DNA from: Alectoria sarmentosa
Lineage: Eukaryota > Ascomycota > Lecanoromycetes > Lecanorales > Parmeliaceae
Assembly (NCBI GenBank): GCA_009733775.1
Contig: WOGZ01000448.1
Location: forward strand, 1 to 21,993
Direction: 5' to 3'
DNA: 21,993 nt
Shown here: piece after piece, positions 9,679 to 18,271 of the stretch
Position numbering within the stretch: position 1 is the stretch's first letter
How the letters are laid out: every line of letters starts with the position of its first letter
Translations under genes and position numbers: made by a program
Notes under the pieces: model-generated
What the model saw: only the letters and a program-made list of their open reading frames with translations
What the model was told of the DNA's origin: nothing
The model's database searches: none

Positions 9679-11158
9679 ATGTCTCAAACTCCTACTTTAT
9701 CTGCTTCTGATAAATACGAATTAGATTAAATCTTAAAAAAGCAAAAACAGGCTATCAAAGACAAAAAAAGAGACACACATTTTGAAAATTTCGATAATTT
9801 ACTCTCTCGCATCTCATCATTTTCATAATATTAATCAATAAAAATAAAACATCGCTCGGCTGTTAATCATCTTTTTCAAAACATGTTTTTTATTTTATAT
9901 TCGATTCTCAATCTTATATGAATTATTACGATATGAAATATATTATATATTAATATCAACTTATATGCCGCTGCACAAAATACTTTTGAATTTATTTAAA
10001 CTCTCATCATTATGTCGAAGCTTAAAATCTTTATCGCTATTAAGATTTATATGAGTGTTTTTCATTTTTTTATTATTCATAATTATTAAAAAATTAACAA
10101 TATTGCTTCGATAACTTTTATTTTTATTGAAAAAATGATTCGAAATCGATATATCTTTTTTAAAAAGTTTATTCATTGTTTAAATCTCAGCGAAGAGAAT
10201 TTTATAATTATTGAAAAGGTCGATGAAAATAACCTATATAATATAAGAAGCTTTAATTATTTATTAACGAAATTCGAAGGAATTAAAGAATTCTGCGTAC
10301 TTTTAATTCTCATATAACAATTAATGAATATATAATCAAAGAGATAAGGCGAACTTATCATTTCATTATAATGTTTGATGAATTAATTTCGAAAGAATAT
10401 AAAGTCTTTACAATCAATAATAAAGGTTATTTTTATAATTATTCGTGAATTTTTTTTATATAAAACTTAAAAGATAAATCAAAAATCAAAAAATTAAGAG
10501 ACACATTAATTATGATAATTAAATTAATTATTAACATATTACCCTTTAACATCATTCTTTTTATAAACAATTATTTCAATAATCTGAAATTGATTATGAT
10601 TTTGAAAATCAAAGAAATTGCGATGTGTGAGATCATAAAATTAAATCGAAAAATCTTTCAAATCTGCTCGTGGAGATGAAATAATAATTTTTTAAGAATA
10701 TTTCGTACGAAATTCTTATAATAATGATATAAGATGACGTTTTTCTGATAATTTAATAAGATAATAATCTTATTTTAACATTTATTATTGCATATAATAT
10801 TCGAAAAATTAATAATTTCATTTTTAAAAAAAGAAAACGTTTCAACAAGATTAATATAAACGTCCGTGTTATTTTGTTTATTTTCAAAAAAAATGAATAT
10901 GATGTCTCAAAGAAGAAGATGAAGGTTCTTAAACTCTTTTTTTATTATAATAAATATATGAAAAAAATTGATCGATTCAATGCTTTAATAACTATATACA
11001 TTAATTAACGAACTTATAATCGAAATTGAATGCTTTTATTTCATTAACATCTAAATAAAAATCTGATGAATGTTTTCAAATTATATGAATCAATGAGAAC
11101 GACTCAGAAGCATCAAAAGTTTTTAAAAAATGTGATCATAAAATTGTTGAAAAATTAA
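9679..11158 (+). pseudogene. piggyBac-like transposase (DDE_Tnp_1_7 family), RIP-degraded
   Basis: ATG at 9679 opens MSQTPTLSASDKYELD, then the first TAA (9727). That frame runs to 10317 with eight stops and includes MIRNRYIFFKKFIHC, matching the piggyBac 'M[ST]RNRF..I.R.LH' block. A shift then leads to TINEYI..IRRTYH (from 10317), equivalent to 'SIDEMM..F.GRS', with the first catalytic Asp now Asn. Next come KEYKVFTINNKGYFYNY and, at 10563, INNYFNNLKL, the second catalytic block '[FM]DNYFTS..L', again Asp to Asn. After another shift come KRKRFNKININVRV (from 10832), LFFYYNKYMKKIDRFNALIT and YNRN*MLLFH*, matching the family's 'YN.YM.GVD..NQL' and 'W...F.....'. Third Asp: candidate SDN at 10744. 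About 490 codons, near normal length. Confidence 0.88.
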
Positions 11159-11654
11159 TCAAAACATGATCGCAAAAGGTAACCCTCACCCCTTATTATC
11201 ATGTTATCAAAATTATTATAAGGTGATCATGAATGATAAGATTTGAAGGTTGTTCGTAAATGTTTTATGTGTCGCAATGACGTTTAAAAAAGGGGTTTTG
11301 ATAGAGAAATTAATGGAAATAAGGGGGGGGTGTGAAAGATTCGAGGGGGGTGTAGGGTATATAATGTCTTTTTATATCGCAAAGGAAATTGTGTAAAACG
11401 ATTGCATGAAAGGGGTGATTTTATAATGTTTATAAAATAGATTTTAATTATGTAAAATAGATTATATAATGTGAGTGAACTATAATAATAAAATAAGAAA
11501 GGAAAATCGCATTTGTTGCCTTTCGGCGTTTATCGAATAAGTGTGATGATAATTATCTTGAGAAAAAGCTATCGAAAAGAAGATTTATTTTATAAACATC
11601 AATATCAAGCTTTTTCAACATTTCCTTTTCTTTAAAAAAAAACCTCACGTTTTT
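11159..11654. other. Intergenic stretch with G-run island
   Basis: No gene seen. Between 11282 and 11360 there are runs of 4, 8, 6 and 3 G (GGGG at 11292, G8 at 11323-11330, G6 near 11345, GGG near 11355), and CCCTCACCCC lies at 11183-11192. Such CC/GG steps are nearly missing from the rest of the element. The part from 11500 to 11654 includes a pyrimidine-rich tract (TTTCCTTTTCTTT) ahead of the next gene and could hold its promoter. Confidence 0.5.
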
Positions 11655-12230
11655 ATGAGTTTATTATTTATCGATATCTTCGAAATCTGCGTTTTATATT
11701 AACATTTCGATTTTCGATTAAAAAGAAATTTCATATTTATTTTTTTATTTTTTAATTGTTTGCGCGTCTTTTAACGAGAATAATGTGTTTTAAAATAAAC
11801 GTTTAAAAAAATTAATATAAATTCGATATTAACAAATATTGATTTTTTATTCGAACAATTTTCTTTATATATTCTTAATTTTAAGAAAAAAGAAAAACGA
11901 AATTTTCGATAATAAAATATTGTTATTATTAATTATTACGAAATTAATTGAAAACGTATTATTTATTAAAAAGATAAAAAAAAATTCGAATTTCTCATTA
12001 ATAACGTATTTTTGAAATTTTTTTTTTCAATTAATCAAAAATTAAATGTAAACGTGATTTTGTTAAAAGAGTTTATAAAAATTAATGTTATATTTGATGA
12101 TAATAAATCTACGAAAGGTCTTACGATAACGATTTTCAAAACAAATAATAAATCTATAAAAGTTATTGCGGCAGAAATTTCGGAAACAAATGATAAATTT
12201 ATGAAAATTTCTGCGGCAATAGTTTTATAA
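11655..12230 (+). pseudogene. Hydrophilic Ser/Thr/Pro/Lys-rich cargo protein Z, degraded
   Basis: From ATG 11655 a single frame runs 191 codons to TAA at 12228 without any frameshift. It contains eight internal stops, all TAA or TGA (11700, 11772, 11781, 11796, 11910, 11913, 11949, 11967), and is then open for the last 86 codons. The Ile/Phe/Leu excess fits former Thr/Ser/Pro codons. The result is a disordered protein with Lys, Asn, Thr and Asp. Near the end two related blocks, TNNKSIKVIAAE and TNDKFMKISAA, form an imperfect internal repeat. No domain is recognised. It follows the transposase on the same strand by about 500 bp and converges on protein X, 155 bp away. Confidence 0.55.
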
Positions 12231-12385
12231 ATAATGGTTAACTTTGATAAAAATGAGATTACAATAGTTTCTTAATCGATTAATCATAAATTAATGTATT
12301 TCTTATCTTTTTTATTTGAGAACGTTTCGTCGCGAACATCGTCGTTATCAAATAATTTTTCGTTATTTAATTGTCAATTATCAAT
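12231..12385. other. Convergent intergenic spacer between Z and X
   Basis: Short AT-rich stretch where the 3' ends of the + gene and the - gene meet; presumably holds both polyadenylation regions. No specific signal can be singled out in such AT-rich DNA. Confidence 0.4.
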
Positions 12386-13843
12386 TTAAGCGTTCAAATT
12401 TAAAATAAATAAATTATTTTTTAAATAAAAAAGAATGCGAATTACGAGAAATAAATATCTATTTTCGAAGAATTCATATACTTCATTTATGGAATTCAAC
12501 ATTTTATTTATAATAATCGTATATTTTTTCGAAAAAGTTTTGATGCTCGCTAAAGCGTTTTTCGCATTTTTGACTTTTGTGATTTTCGTGTTTAAATGAT
12601 TGTTTAATGTTTTTATAGTTTTCAATAAACGCTACGCGATTAATAATCGTTTTTATAATGAATTTATCATCGCGTGTACACTCTTTATCACGTTTATCAA
12701 ATGAAAAAACTTTATCTTTACTCTCCTTAATTTTTGGTGTAACTTCGCATTTTCTTAACGCAATTTCATATTCTTCTTTTTTTGTTTTGTTTTCTTCTTC
12801 GATAAAAGTTTTTCATCTTTTTTCAATTCATACTCATTTATTAATATCATGAATTTTTTTTGCGACGTTTTCATCGTTCGTTTTTTTTCTTCGTCTTCGT
12901 TTTTCGAAATCATAATATCCTTTAATTTATTAACTTTCAAATCTTTATAACCTTTTAACGCATCGATTAATTTTCTTTTTCTTCGTTTAAGCGACGATTT
13001 TATTTAAATAAACGTGTTTAATGTTTAAATAAACGTGTTCGATGTCTGAGTAAAAAAGTTTAATATTTAAATAAACGAATTTGATATTTAAATAAACGAA
13101 TTCAATATTTAAATAAACGAGTTCAATGTTTAAACAATTAAAACAAGCGAATTTGATATTTAAATAAATGAATTCGATGTTTAAATAGACGAGCTTAATA
13201 TTAAAATAAATAATTTCGATGTTTAAATAAACGAGAATATAATAAACGATTTTTTATGATAGTAATTATTATGTTGCATATGATAAACATTTCCTTTTAC
13301 GAAATCTCCTTTGTTATTAATCTTTTTTATATTAATAATAGTTTCTTTAATATAATCGAATGCGATTTCTTTTATGTCGCAAAGTTGATATTTGTTATAA
13401 ATAACCTTATAAACTCATTGATTGCGAGCTAAGAAAAATGTCTTTACGATCCTTCTCTTATTCACGTAATCTAATCTAAAATATTTTTTGATAAATACGA
13501 TAAATCATCTTTTAATTCTCTCTTTCGTCGAGAAATCTATTTTTAACACGATTGCAATTCATGCATCTAAAAGATTCATTTTAAATAAAAATAAAAAAGA
13601 ATTATCATTTTTATTCAACACACAAATGAAAAGTTCTTTATCGTAATAATATTCGCGTGTTTATGAATCTTCAATTTTTTAACGTTTAATTTCGAATTTA
13701 ATTATATTTATAATAAAAATTTTCATCGTCTCGAATATTGCATTAAAAATAAAACTTGAAAAGATGATCGTTAAAAAACCTTCATTAATAATAAAAGTGA
13801 TTAAAATAATAATAATAACGAAACGTGATTTTTTTGATGACAT
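12386..13843 (-). pseudogene. Cargo protein X: unknown domain, heptapeptide-repeat linker, coiled-coil tail
   Basis: ATG at 13843-13841 (MSSKKSRF). One frame holds for 485 codons to TAA at 12388-12386 with only TAA/TGA interruptions and no shift, strong evidence of a real gene. Parts: residues 1-60, whose Ile/Phe runs fit a former Ser/Thr/Pro-rich tail; 61-200, a folded-looking segment with TREYYYDKELFICVLNKND, RRIVKTFFLARNQ and KYQLCDIKEIAFDYIKE; 200-282, a 7-residue repeat of type S-F-I-(stop)-T-S-N from a 21-bp tandem repeat (13005-13250), the stop fitting former Gln; 283-485, Lys-rich with long helical, coiled-coil-like stretches (EKLLSKKKTKQKKK, ENAKLHQKL). I recognise no family for 61-200. 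Lies between Z and the chromodomain gene, same strand as the latter. Confidence 0.65.
13005..13250 (-). repeat. 21-bp tandem repeat inside gene X
   Basis: Units of the type TTTAAATAAACGAATTCAAT(A) repeat about ten times with C/T and G/A variation and some imperfect units. Three perfect-length units lie at about 13070-13130. Being a multiple of three, the repeat keeps the frame of gene X and encodes its heptapeptide linker. Confidence 0.8.
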
Positions 13844-14352
13844 CGTGTTAAAACAATAATGTTTATTTTTCGAGATTCTTTCTTTTAAATTAATTACGAA
13901 AAAATTATTAATATTTATGATAATAAAAAATATTAATAATTGTTCAATGTGAATATTATTGTATAATTCGAATATATTTAATACGTGTATTATGAATGAG
14001 ATTTGAAAATGTTAAGATCACGAATATAAATTTGAAGTGAAATTTCGAACCTTTGCGATTCGAGCTCCGAGTAAAGTTCAAATTTCGATCTTCGAAAAAA
14101 TTTATAATGTATTAAGCAAACGCAAAATGTGTGTAAAACAAATTATGATATATTAATACAAAAACAAACGCAAAATCGTATTCGATGATAAGATTTCTCT
14201 CGATTGAAAAAGAAATTTCTAAATAATTTGAATATATTAACAAATTGTTTGAAAAGTTTTCGATCGATAAAATCGAAAATTTCGAGTCTTAAGCAATATA
14301 TTTCGTTTAATGTTCAACTTAATAAATAATACAATTAAAATACAACAATCCT
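13844..14352. other. Spacer between gene Y end and gene X start
   Basis: About 500 bp without a coherent frame. It should hold the X promoter on the minus strand. It also contains a pair of similar segments with CGCAAA(AT)GTGTG/CGCAAAATCG near 14121 and 14171, a weak local repeat. Confidence 0.4.
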
Positions 14353-15120
14353 TTAACTTTTACGTGATACGATCTTTTTTGATATAAAAGATTCTTCATG
14401 AGCAACAAATGATTTTTCTGAAACTTTTAACATAAAAAATTCTTTATAAGAAACAAATGATTTTTCCGAAAATTTTAACACGAAAAAATCTTTATAAGAA
14501 ATAAATAATCTTTTCGAAACAATAAATAATTCTTTTGAAATCAAAATCAAAATAATTTCTTCGATTTCCGAAATCGAAATAGAAATAATTGTTTTTTGAA
14601 AAACATTTAAATCTCTTTGTTTTCGATATTTCTTTATTAATCTTTAATCGTATTTTTTATCGTAATCACTTATCAATTTCTTCGTTTTATTTAAATTATC
14701 GATATTATATTAAACGTTATGTGTTAATTTTTTATTCTTTCACTTAATGAGATATTGAATTATTAATTTTTTATTACGCGTCTTTCATCTTCGAAAACGA
14801 ACGATTTATTTATTTATAAGCTTTTCAATTTCGTATAAATCTTTAACTTTTGAATCACTCTCGTTTATAATGAAAATTTATTTTTCTTATTTTGATTTAT
14901 AATATAAGTTTTCTCTTTTTAAAACGAGTTTCAACATAACAATGAAAATTATCGAATATATTTTTTAAAACTTGAAAAGATTTAATTTATAAATTAATTT
15001 ATCATATTTGCAAAAAATTATAAATAATTCGACTTTTTAATTGAAAAGCTTTACGTTCTTTAATTCAAATAAATGATATTTTTTATATAATTTAATATAA
15101 GCTTTATCATCAAATTTCAT
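14353..15120 (-). pseudogene. Cargo protein Y: gypsy-integrase-derived chromodomain protein
   Basis: ATG at 15120-15118 opens MKFDDKAYIKLYKKYH. A single frame gives 255 codons to TAA at 14355-14353, broken by nine stops (codons 28, 52, 78, 81, 105, 112, 127, 137, 159) and no shift. Residues 1-65 match the SH3-like GPY/F end of Ty3/gypsy integrase: 'GDKAY.KLHKGY', 'KLS.QR.GPF', 'YKLDLP', 'IHPVIS'. Residues 94-157 are a chromodomain: LYEIEKLINK, IIQYLIK-(stop127)-K, THNV-(stop137)-YNIDNL, KLISDYDKKY. The two stops sit where cage/core Trp is expected, and Tyr96 is the first cage position. The tail has a 16-residue repeat (206-221, 222-237). No integrase catalytic core lies upstream; instead module M3 starts ~75 bp before the ATG. 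This suggests a captured gene; a truncated gypsy fragment is the alternative. Confidence 0.8.
14380..14540 (-). repeat. 48-bp tandem repeat in the tail of gene Y
   Basis: Encodes two full 16-residue units, F-[IV]-S-Y-K-[DE]-F-F-x-L-K-x-S-E-K-S, plus a partial third (FVAHEESFISK). Differences are conservative and mostly C/T or G/A. Phe and Leu positions fit former Ser and Pro. Confidence 0.75.
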
Positions 15121-15193
15121 TTTTATAATTTTATAATAATTATCATAACGTGTTTTTGCATCGAATGTCGCGAAATTAAATACGTTAACGATT

Positions 15194-15330
15194 TTGTTAG
15201 AATATGAAATAAGACACTTAGTTGTATTGCTTTAAGAGTGCTACGAAAAAAAAAGCGATTTATATATAAGCGCATTAATGTGCGCACATGACCGTCAAAA
15301 CTTGACGTTATATGACCCGAATTTCAACAT
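15194..15330 (-). promoter_or_regulatory. Promoter-like module M, copy 3 (gene Y)
   Basis: On the minus strand: a GCGC-bounded hairpin-like stretch, TATATATAAATCGC, then TTCGTAGCACTCTTAAAGCAATACAACTAAGTGT. The last block is the same as in copy 2 apart from a few C/T changes. More diverged than copies 1 and 2 are from each other. Confidence 0.6.
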
Positions 15331-15385
15331 TTCCCTTCGCTCGCATTTTTCTAAATCTGAACTTTAAATTATAAAAATGAAAATC

Positions 15386-15490
15386 AACGTCGAATAATAA
15401 AAATGAATCGGAACGTCGGATTATAAGCGTGAAAATTAACGTCGAATAACAAAAGTGAATCGTAACGTCGAATTATAAACGTGAAAATAT
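15386..15490 (-). repeat. Subterminal iterons, right (4 x 26 bp)
   Basis: AACGTCGAAT/AACGTCGGAT at 15386, 15412, 15438 and 15464 with alternating fillings (AATAAAAATGAATCGG versus TATAAGCGTGAAAATT), so the true period may be a 52-bp doublet. Counterpart of the left 25-bp array. Confidence 0.78.
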
Positions 15491-15872
15491 TTCATATTTC
15501 CCTTATCATTTTTTATACTCTTTAAAACTTCTAGATTTCAAACATGAAATTCGAAACTCGCGATGTTCAAAATCGAATAAGAACAATGAAAATCCGAAAA
15601 AAAATCAAATTCTGAAAACGATTATGTCCTTTTAAACATATTCGTCACGATGTCACATAAAAAAAATCCACTTTTTGACGAAAAATCGTTTTTTAACAAA
15701 TTTATTTTCAATTCACTTAATGCATATCAAAGATCGAGTCACACATAATCGATGAATATATATGAAAATAAATTTTTCGATTAATCGAAATATTTCGAAT
15801 TGGATATACATGCATGCGATCGATCGCAAAATTTATAAATCGTTTCAAGACATTAATATTTGATAATAATGA

Positions 15873-16830
15873 TTAATAAAATATATGCAAACTGCGATCG
15901 ATACATTGCGACGACGATGATGATGATAATAACGTTTAAAAAAATACATATAATAATCGTGATGATGTTTAAAAACATGAATTGATAATCATGATAAAAA
16001 TTTAACGAATAATCGAAAATAATTTGATGACAACGATCTTTTTGATAACGACGCAATTTTCAAATTTAAATCGCACGTAAATATAAGCCTTTTAAACAAA
16101 TGCTCGCAAAGTTTATAATTATAAATATAATAACGAAAAATCAATTTTAAATTGAATTTTAATAAATCGAAATTTGTTCGCAAAAGACGTCAAAATTGAT
16201 AGTTAAGATTTTATAAATAAATTCGATCGATTATTCGAAATATGAAAATCAATAAAATCGCTTCTTTAACGATTGAATAATAACATTAAATTAATTTTAT
16301 AAATAATGATTGTTTTTTTGAAATTAAATAATAATTGCTTTTTTAAAATTATAATAACGATTTTTTTAAAATTAACGACGAGAAATCATTTATAAACGAT
16401 ATTTCAATTTGATCAATTAATGAAATCTTTTGAAATTTATCCTTAAAGAGAGTTTTAATAAAGTCGTTAATTATTTATTAATCGATAAAAACATATTTTA
16501 AAACGACATTTTCGATAATGATTTATTTTTGTACATAATGATGTTAAATGTTAATATGTTTGATATAAATATGAAATTAAAGATTTTTGATCAGCGTTAT
16601 AACGTTTTAATTATTATAGTAAATCATTATTATTTAAAAGCATTTAACGTTTAAATTGAATTAATTAGAAAATTCGCGCAATTAAATCGTTTTTTTAATA
16701 ATTTAAATTTAATCAATATATTCAATTTCATAAATTGAAAAAGTTATTATAAATTATTATTTAAAATATTAATAAATTGTCGCATTATTTATATTAAAGA
16801 CGTATTCAAAAATAAAATGTCGAATGTTTT
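15873..16830. other. Degraded AT-rich DNA right of the transposon
   Basis: Starts with the TTAA at 15873. Two overlapping minus-strand frames (16183-15989 and 16056-15853) show no family likeness. Around 16295-16375 there is a weak ~27-bp triplication (ATAATGATTGTTTTTTTGAA-like). No gene is claimed. Confidence 0.4.
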
Positions 16831-17470
16831 AATTATTTATTTAATTACTTTAACGTCGATATAACTTACGAAGGATTTAAAATCGTTTCGAAACATAAAT
16901 TATTAATTCTTTATATGATTAAAATATCGAAAAATGCGTTTGATTGCGTTTTAATGAGAAATATTAAAATTCGAATTATATCGAGAAATCATTAAAATTG
17001 CGAAGACGATATTCGAACGCGTATTTAACATTATATATATAAAAGAATCGATAACAAATTGATAAACGTGATGAGATTTTTTAATAATCACAAAATCATT
17101 TTCGACGATATAAAACTTATCATTAATGATGAAAATTGAAATGATCGCGAATTCAATTATGTTATAATCGATAAAAAACTTTTCGATATAAATTATTTAT
17201 TTAAGACGTAAAATACGATTAATACGATTTTTTATAATCGTTATATTAAGATAATAAATGTATAAATTTAAATTGATTATCTCAAATTTTTTATAAAGTC
17301 TATTTTTAATCGTTTAAATGTCGACTTTATTAAAATTTATAAACAAAATGTTGTTTATATAAATAATAACGATAATAATATCATTAATGAATATCGAAAA
17401 ATTAACAACAATAAATTCGAAATTTAATTTTTTAAAATACGTAATGAGGATATTATATTAAATTTTGAAA
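16831..17470 (+). pseudogene. Unidentified degraded coding-like frame
   Basis: One + frame stays coherent over about 210 codons with sparse TAA/TGA: it reads YFNVDITYEGFKIVSKHKLL, then ISKNAFDCVLMRNIKIRII, KRIDNKLINVMRFFNNHKII, FNYVIIDKKLFDIN and YLKFFIKSIFNRLNVDFIKI. The residue mix looks like a folded protein rather than low-complexity AT translation. I do not recognise the family. It may be part of another transposable element, as the surroundings suggest, but no transposase, reverse transcriptase or integrase motif was found. Boundaries are approximate. Confidence 0.4.
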
Positions 17471-18010
17471 AATTATTTTAAATTATATAACGTTTTTATA
17501 AATTTATAAATCTTGTTTTTTTTGTTTTAATTTCAAATCTCGTGAATTATATTATATAAATTATCTTTTCGATATCGTTATATAAGAAAACGATTTTAAC
17601 GTTTATTTATTCAAATTTTTAATTCAAAATTATCGTAAAAATAAAAATAATTTTATAATTCATAAATTTGATTATTTAAACGAAAGTTTTATTGAAATCG
17701 ATTTTTTTTATTATTCGAAATTATAAATCATTTAATGAATTTTATGTCGAACGATCTCGTTAATAAAACTTTTTTTGATTTTATAAATTCATTTATCTTT
17801 TAAAACACGCGTATTCGAAAATAAATTCATTGAAATTCAAATGTCATTAATAATAAAAAATCGATTTTATTTTATATAATCATTTATTAATGCATTTTGC
17901 GATAAAATTTCGTTATGATTTTTTTAAAATTTCGAAACTTATAAAATTCAATGAGAGCGACTTTTATTAATAAAACGAAAAGATTCAAAATAAAATTTTG
18001 ATATAATTTT
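17471..18010. other. Degraded AT-rich DNA
   Basis: No coherent frame or repeat found; many short TCGA/ATCG-containing words typical of the mutated background. Confidence 0.35.
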
Positions 18011-18271
18011 ATGATTTCGAACGATTTCGTAATAAAAGTAAATTCGAAAACTTTATTAATTATAAAACGAATAATAAATTTGATCGTTGATATAAATGAA
18101 AATAAAGAAATTATAATATTGTCGTTAAATGTATCAAACGATTATTCAATTGCAAACTTTAAATCAAATGCGTTTAAAACGATTATAACTTTTAACGAAA
18201 TTCTTTTTGAAATTGAGATGAAATTAAATAAATTATTAACCTTTTTTTCGATAATTGCATATCTTTTTTAA
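18011..18271 (+). pseudogene. Open 86-codon Ser/Thr-type frame, unidentified
   Basis: Open from ATG 18011 to TAA at 18269 without stops, unusual in this base composition. It is hydrophilic with NVSNDYSIANFKSNAFK and VDINENKE; the Ile/Leu/Phe excess could again be former Thr/Pro/Ser. It resembles in style the disordered Z protein and the 1175-2510 frame. No domain. Could be part of a larger gene with the frame at 16831-17470. Confidence 0.3.

Larger units (their letters stand above)
8880..15872. mobile_element. piggyBac-like transposon with long terminal inverted repeats and four genes
   Basis: Bounded by TTAA at 8876-8879 and 15873-15876, the target site of piggyBac transposases. Its ends form long inverted repeats (8880-9655 and 15194-15872). 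The left one leads into a piggyBac transposase and the right one into a chromodomain gene; two more genes lie between. Terminal bases match imperfectly: left G-ATATTATCAAAC, right TCATTATTATCAAAT when read inward, two bases longer, then in register. With no empty site to compare, the exact end is tentative. The element is dead: all four genes are full of TAA/TGA. At about 7 kb it is larger than the usual 2-3 kb piggyBac. Confidence 0.8.
15194..15872 (-). repeat. Right terminal inverted repeat of the piggyBac-like element
   Basis: Inverted partner of 8880-9655; see there for shared landmarks (here AATTCGAAATATTTCG is at about 15786-15801 on the complement, CGATGTTCAAAATCGAATAA at about 15559). 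It holds the 4 x 26 bp iterons at 15386-15490. The duplicated block of the left repeat is present once. Confidence 0.88.

Noticed and set aside
9961..10176. 71-codon minus-strand open frame
   Set aside because: Opposite the piggyBac transposase frame, which has clear family motifs on the + strand here.
12658..12852. 64-codon + strand open frame
   Set aside because: Opposite the Lys-rich tail of gene X, which is continuous in one frame for 485 codons; the Ser/Phe-rich translation is what the complement of Lys codons gives.
8880..15872. Two solo long terminal repeats in opposite orientation instead of one transposon
   Set aside because: Both repeats face inward onto genes, TTAA borders both outer ends, and the enclosed transposase belongs to a TTAA-specific family; a single DNA transposon explains all of this more simply.
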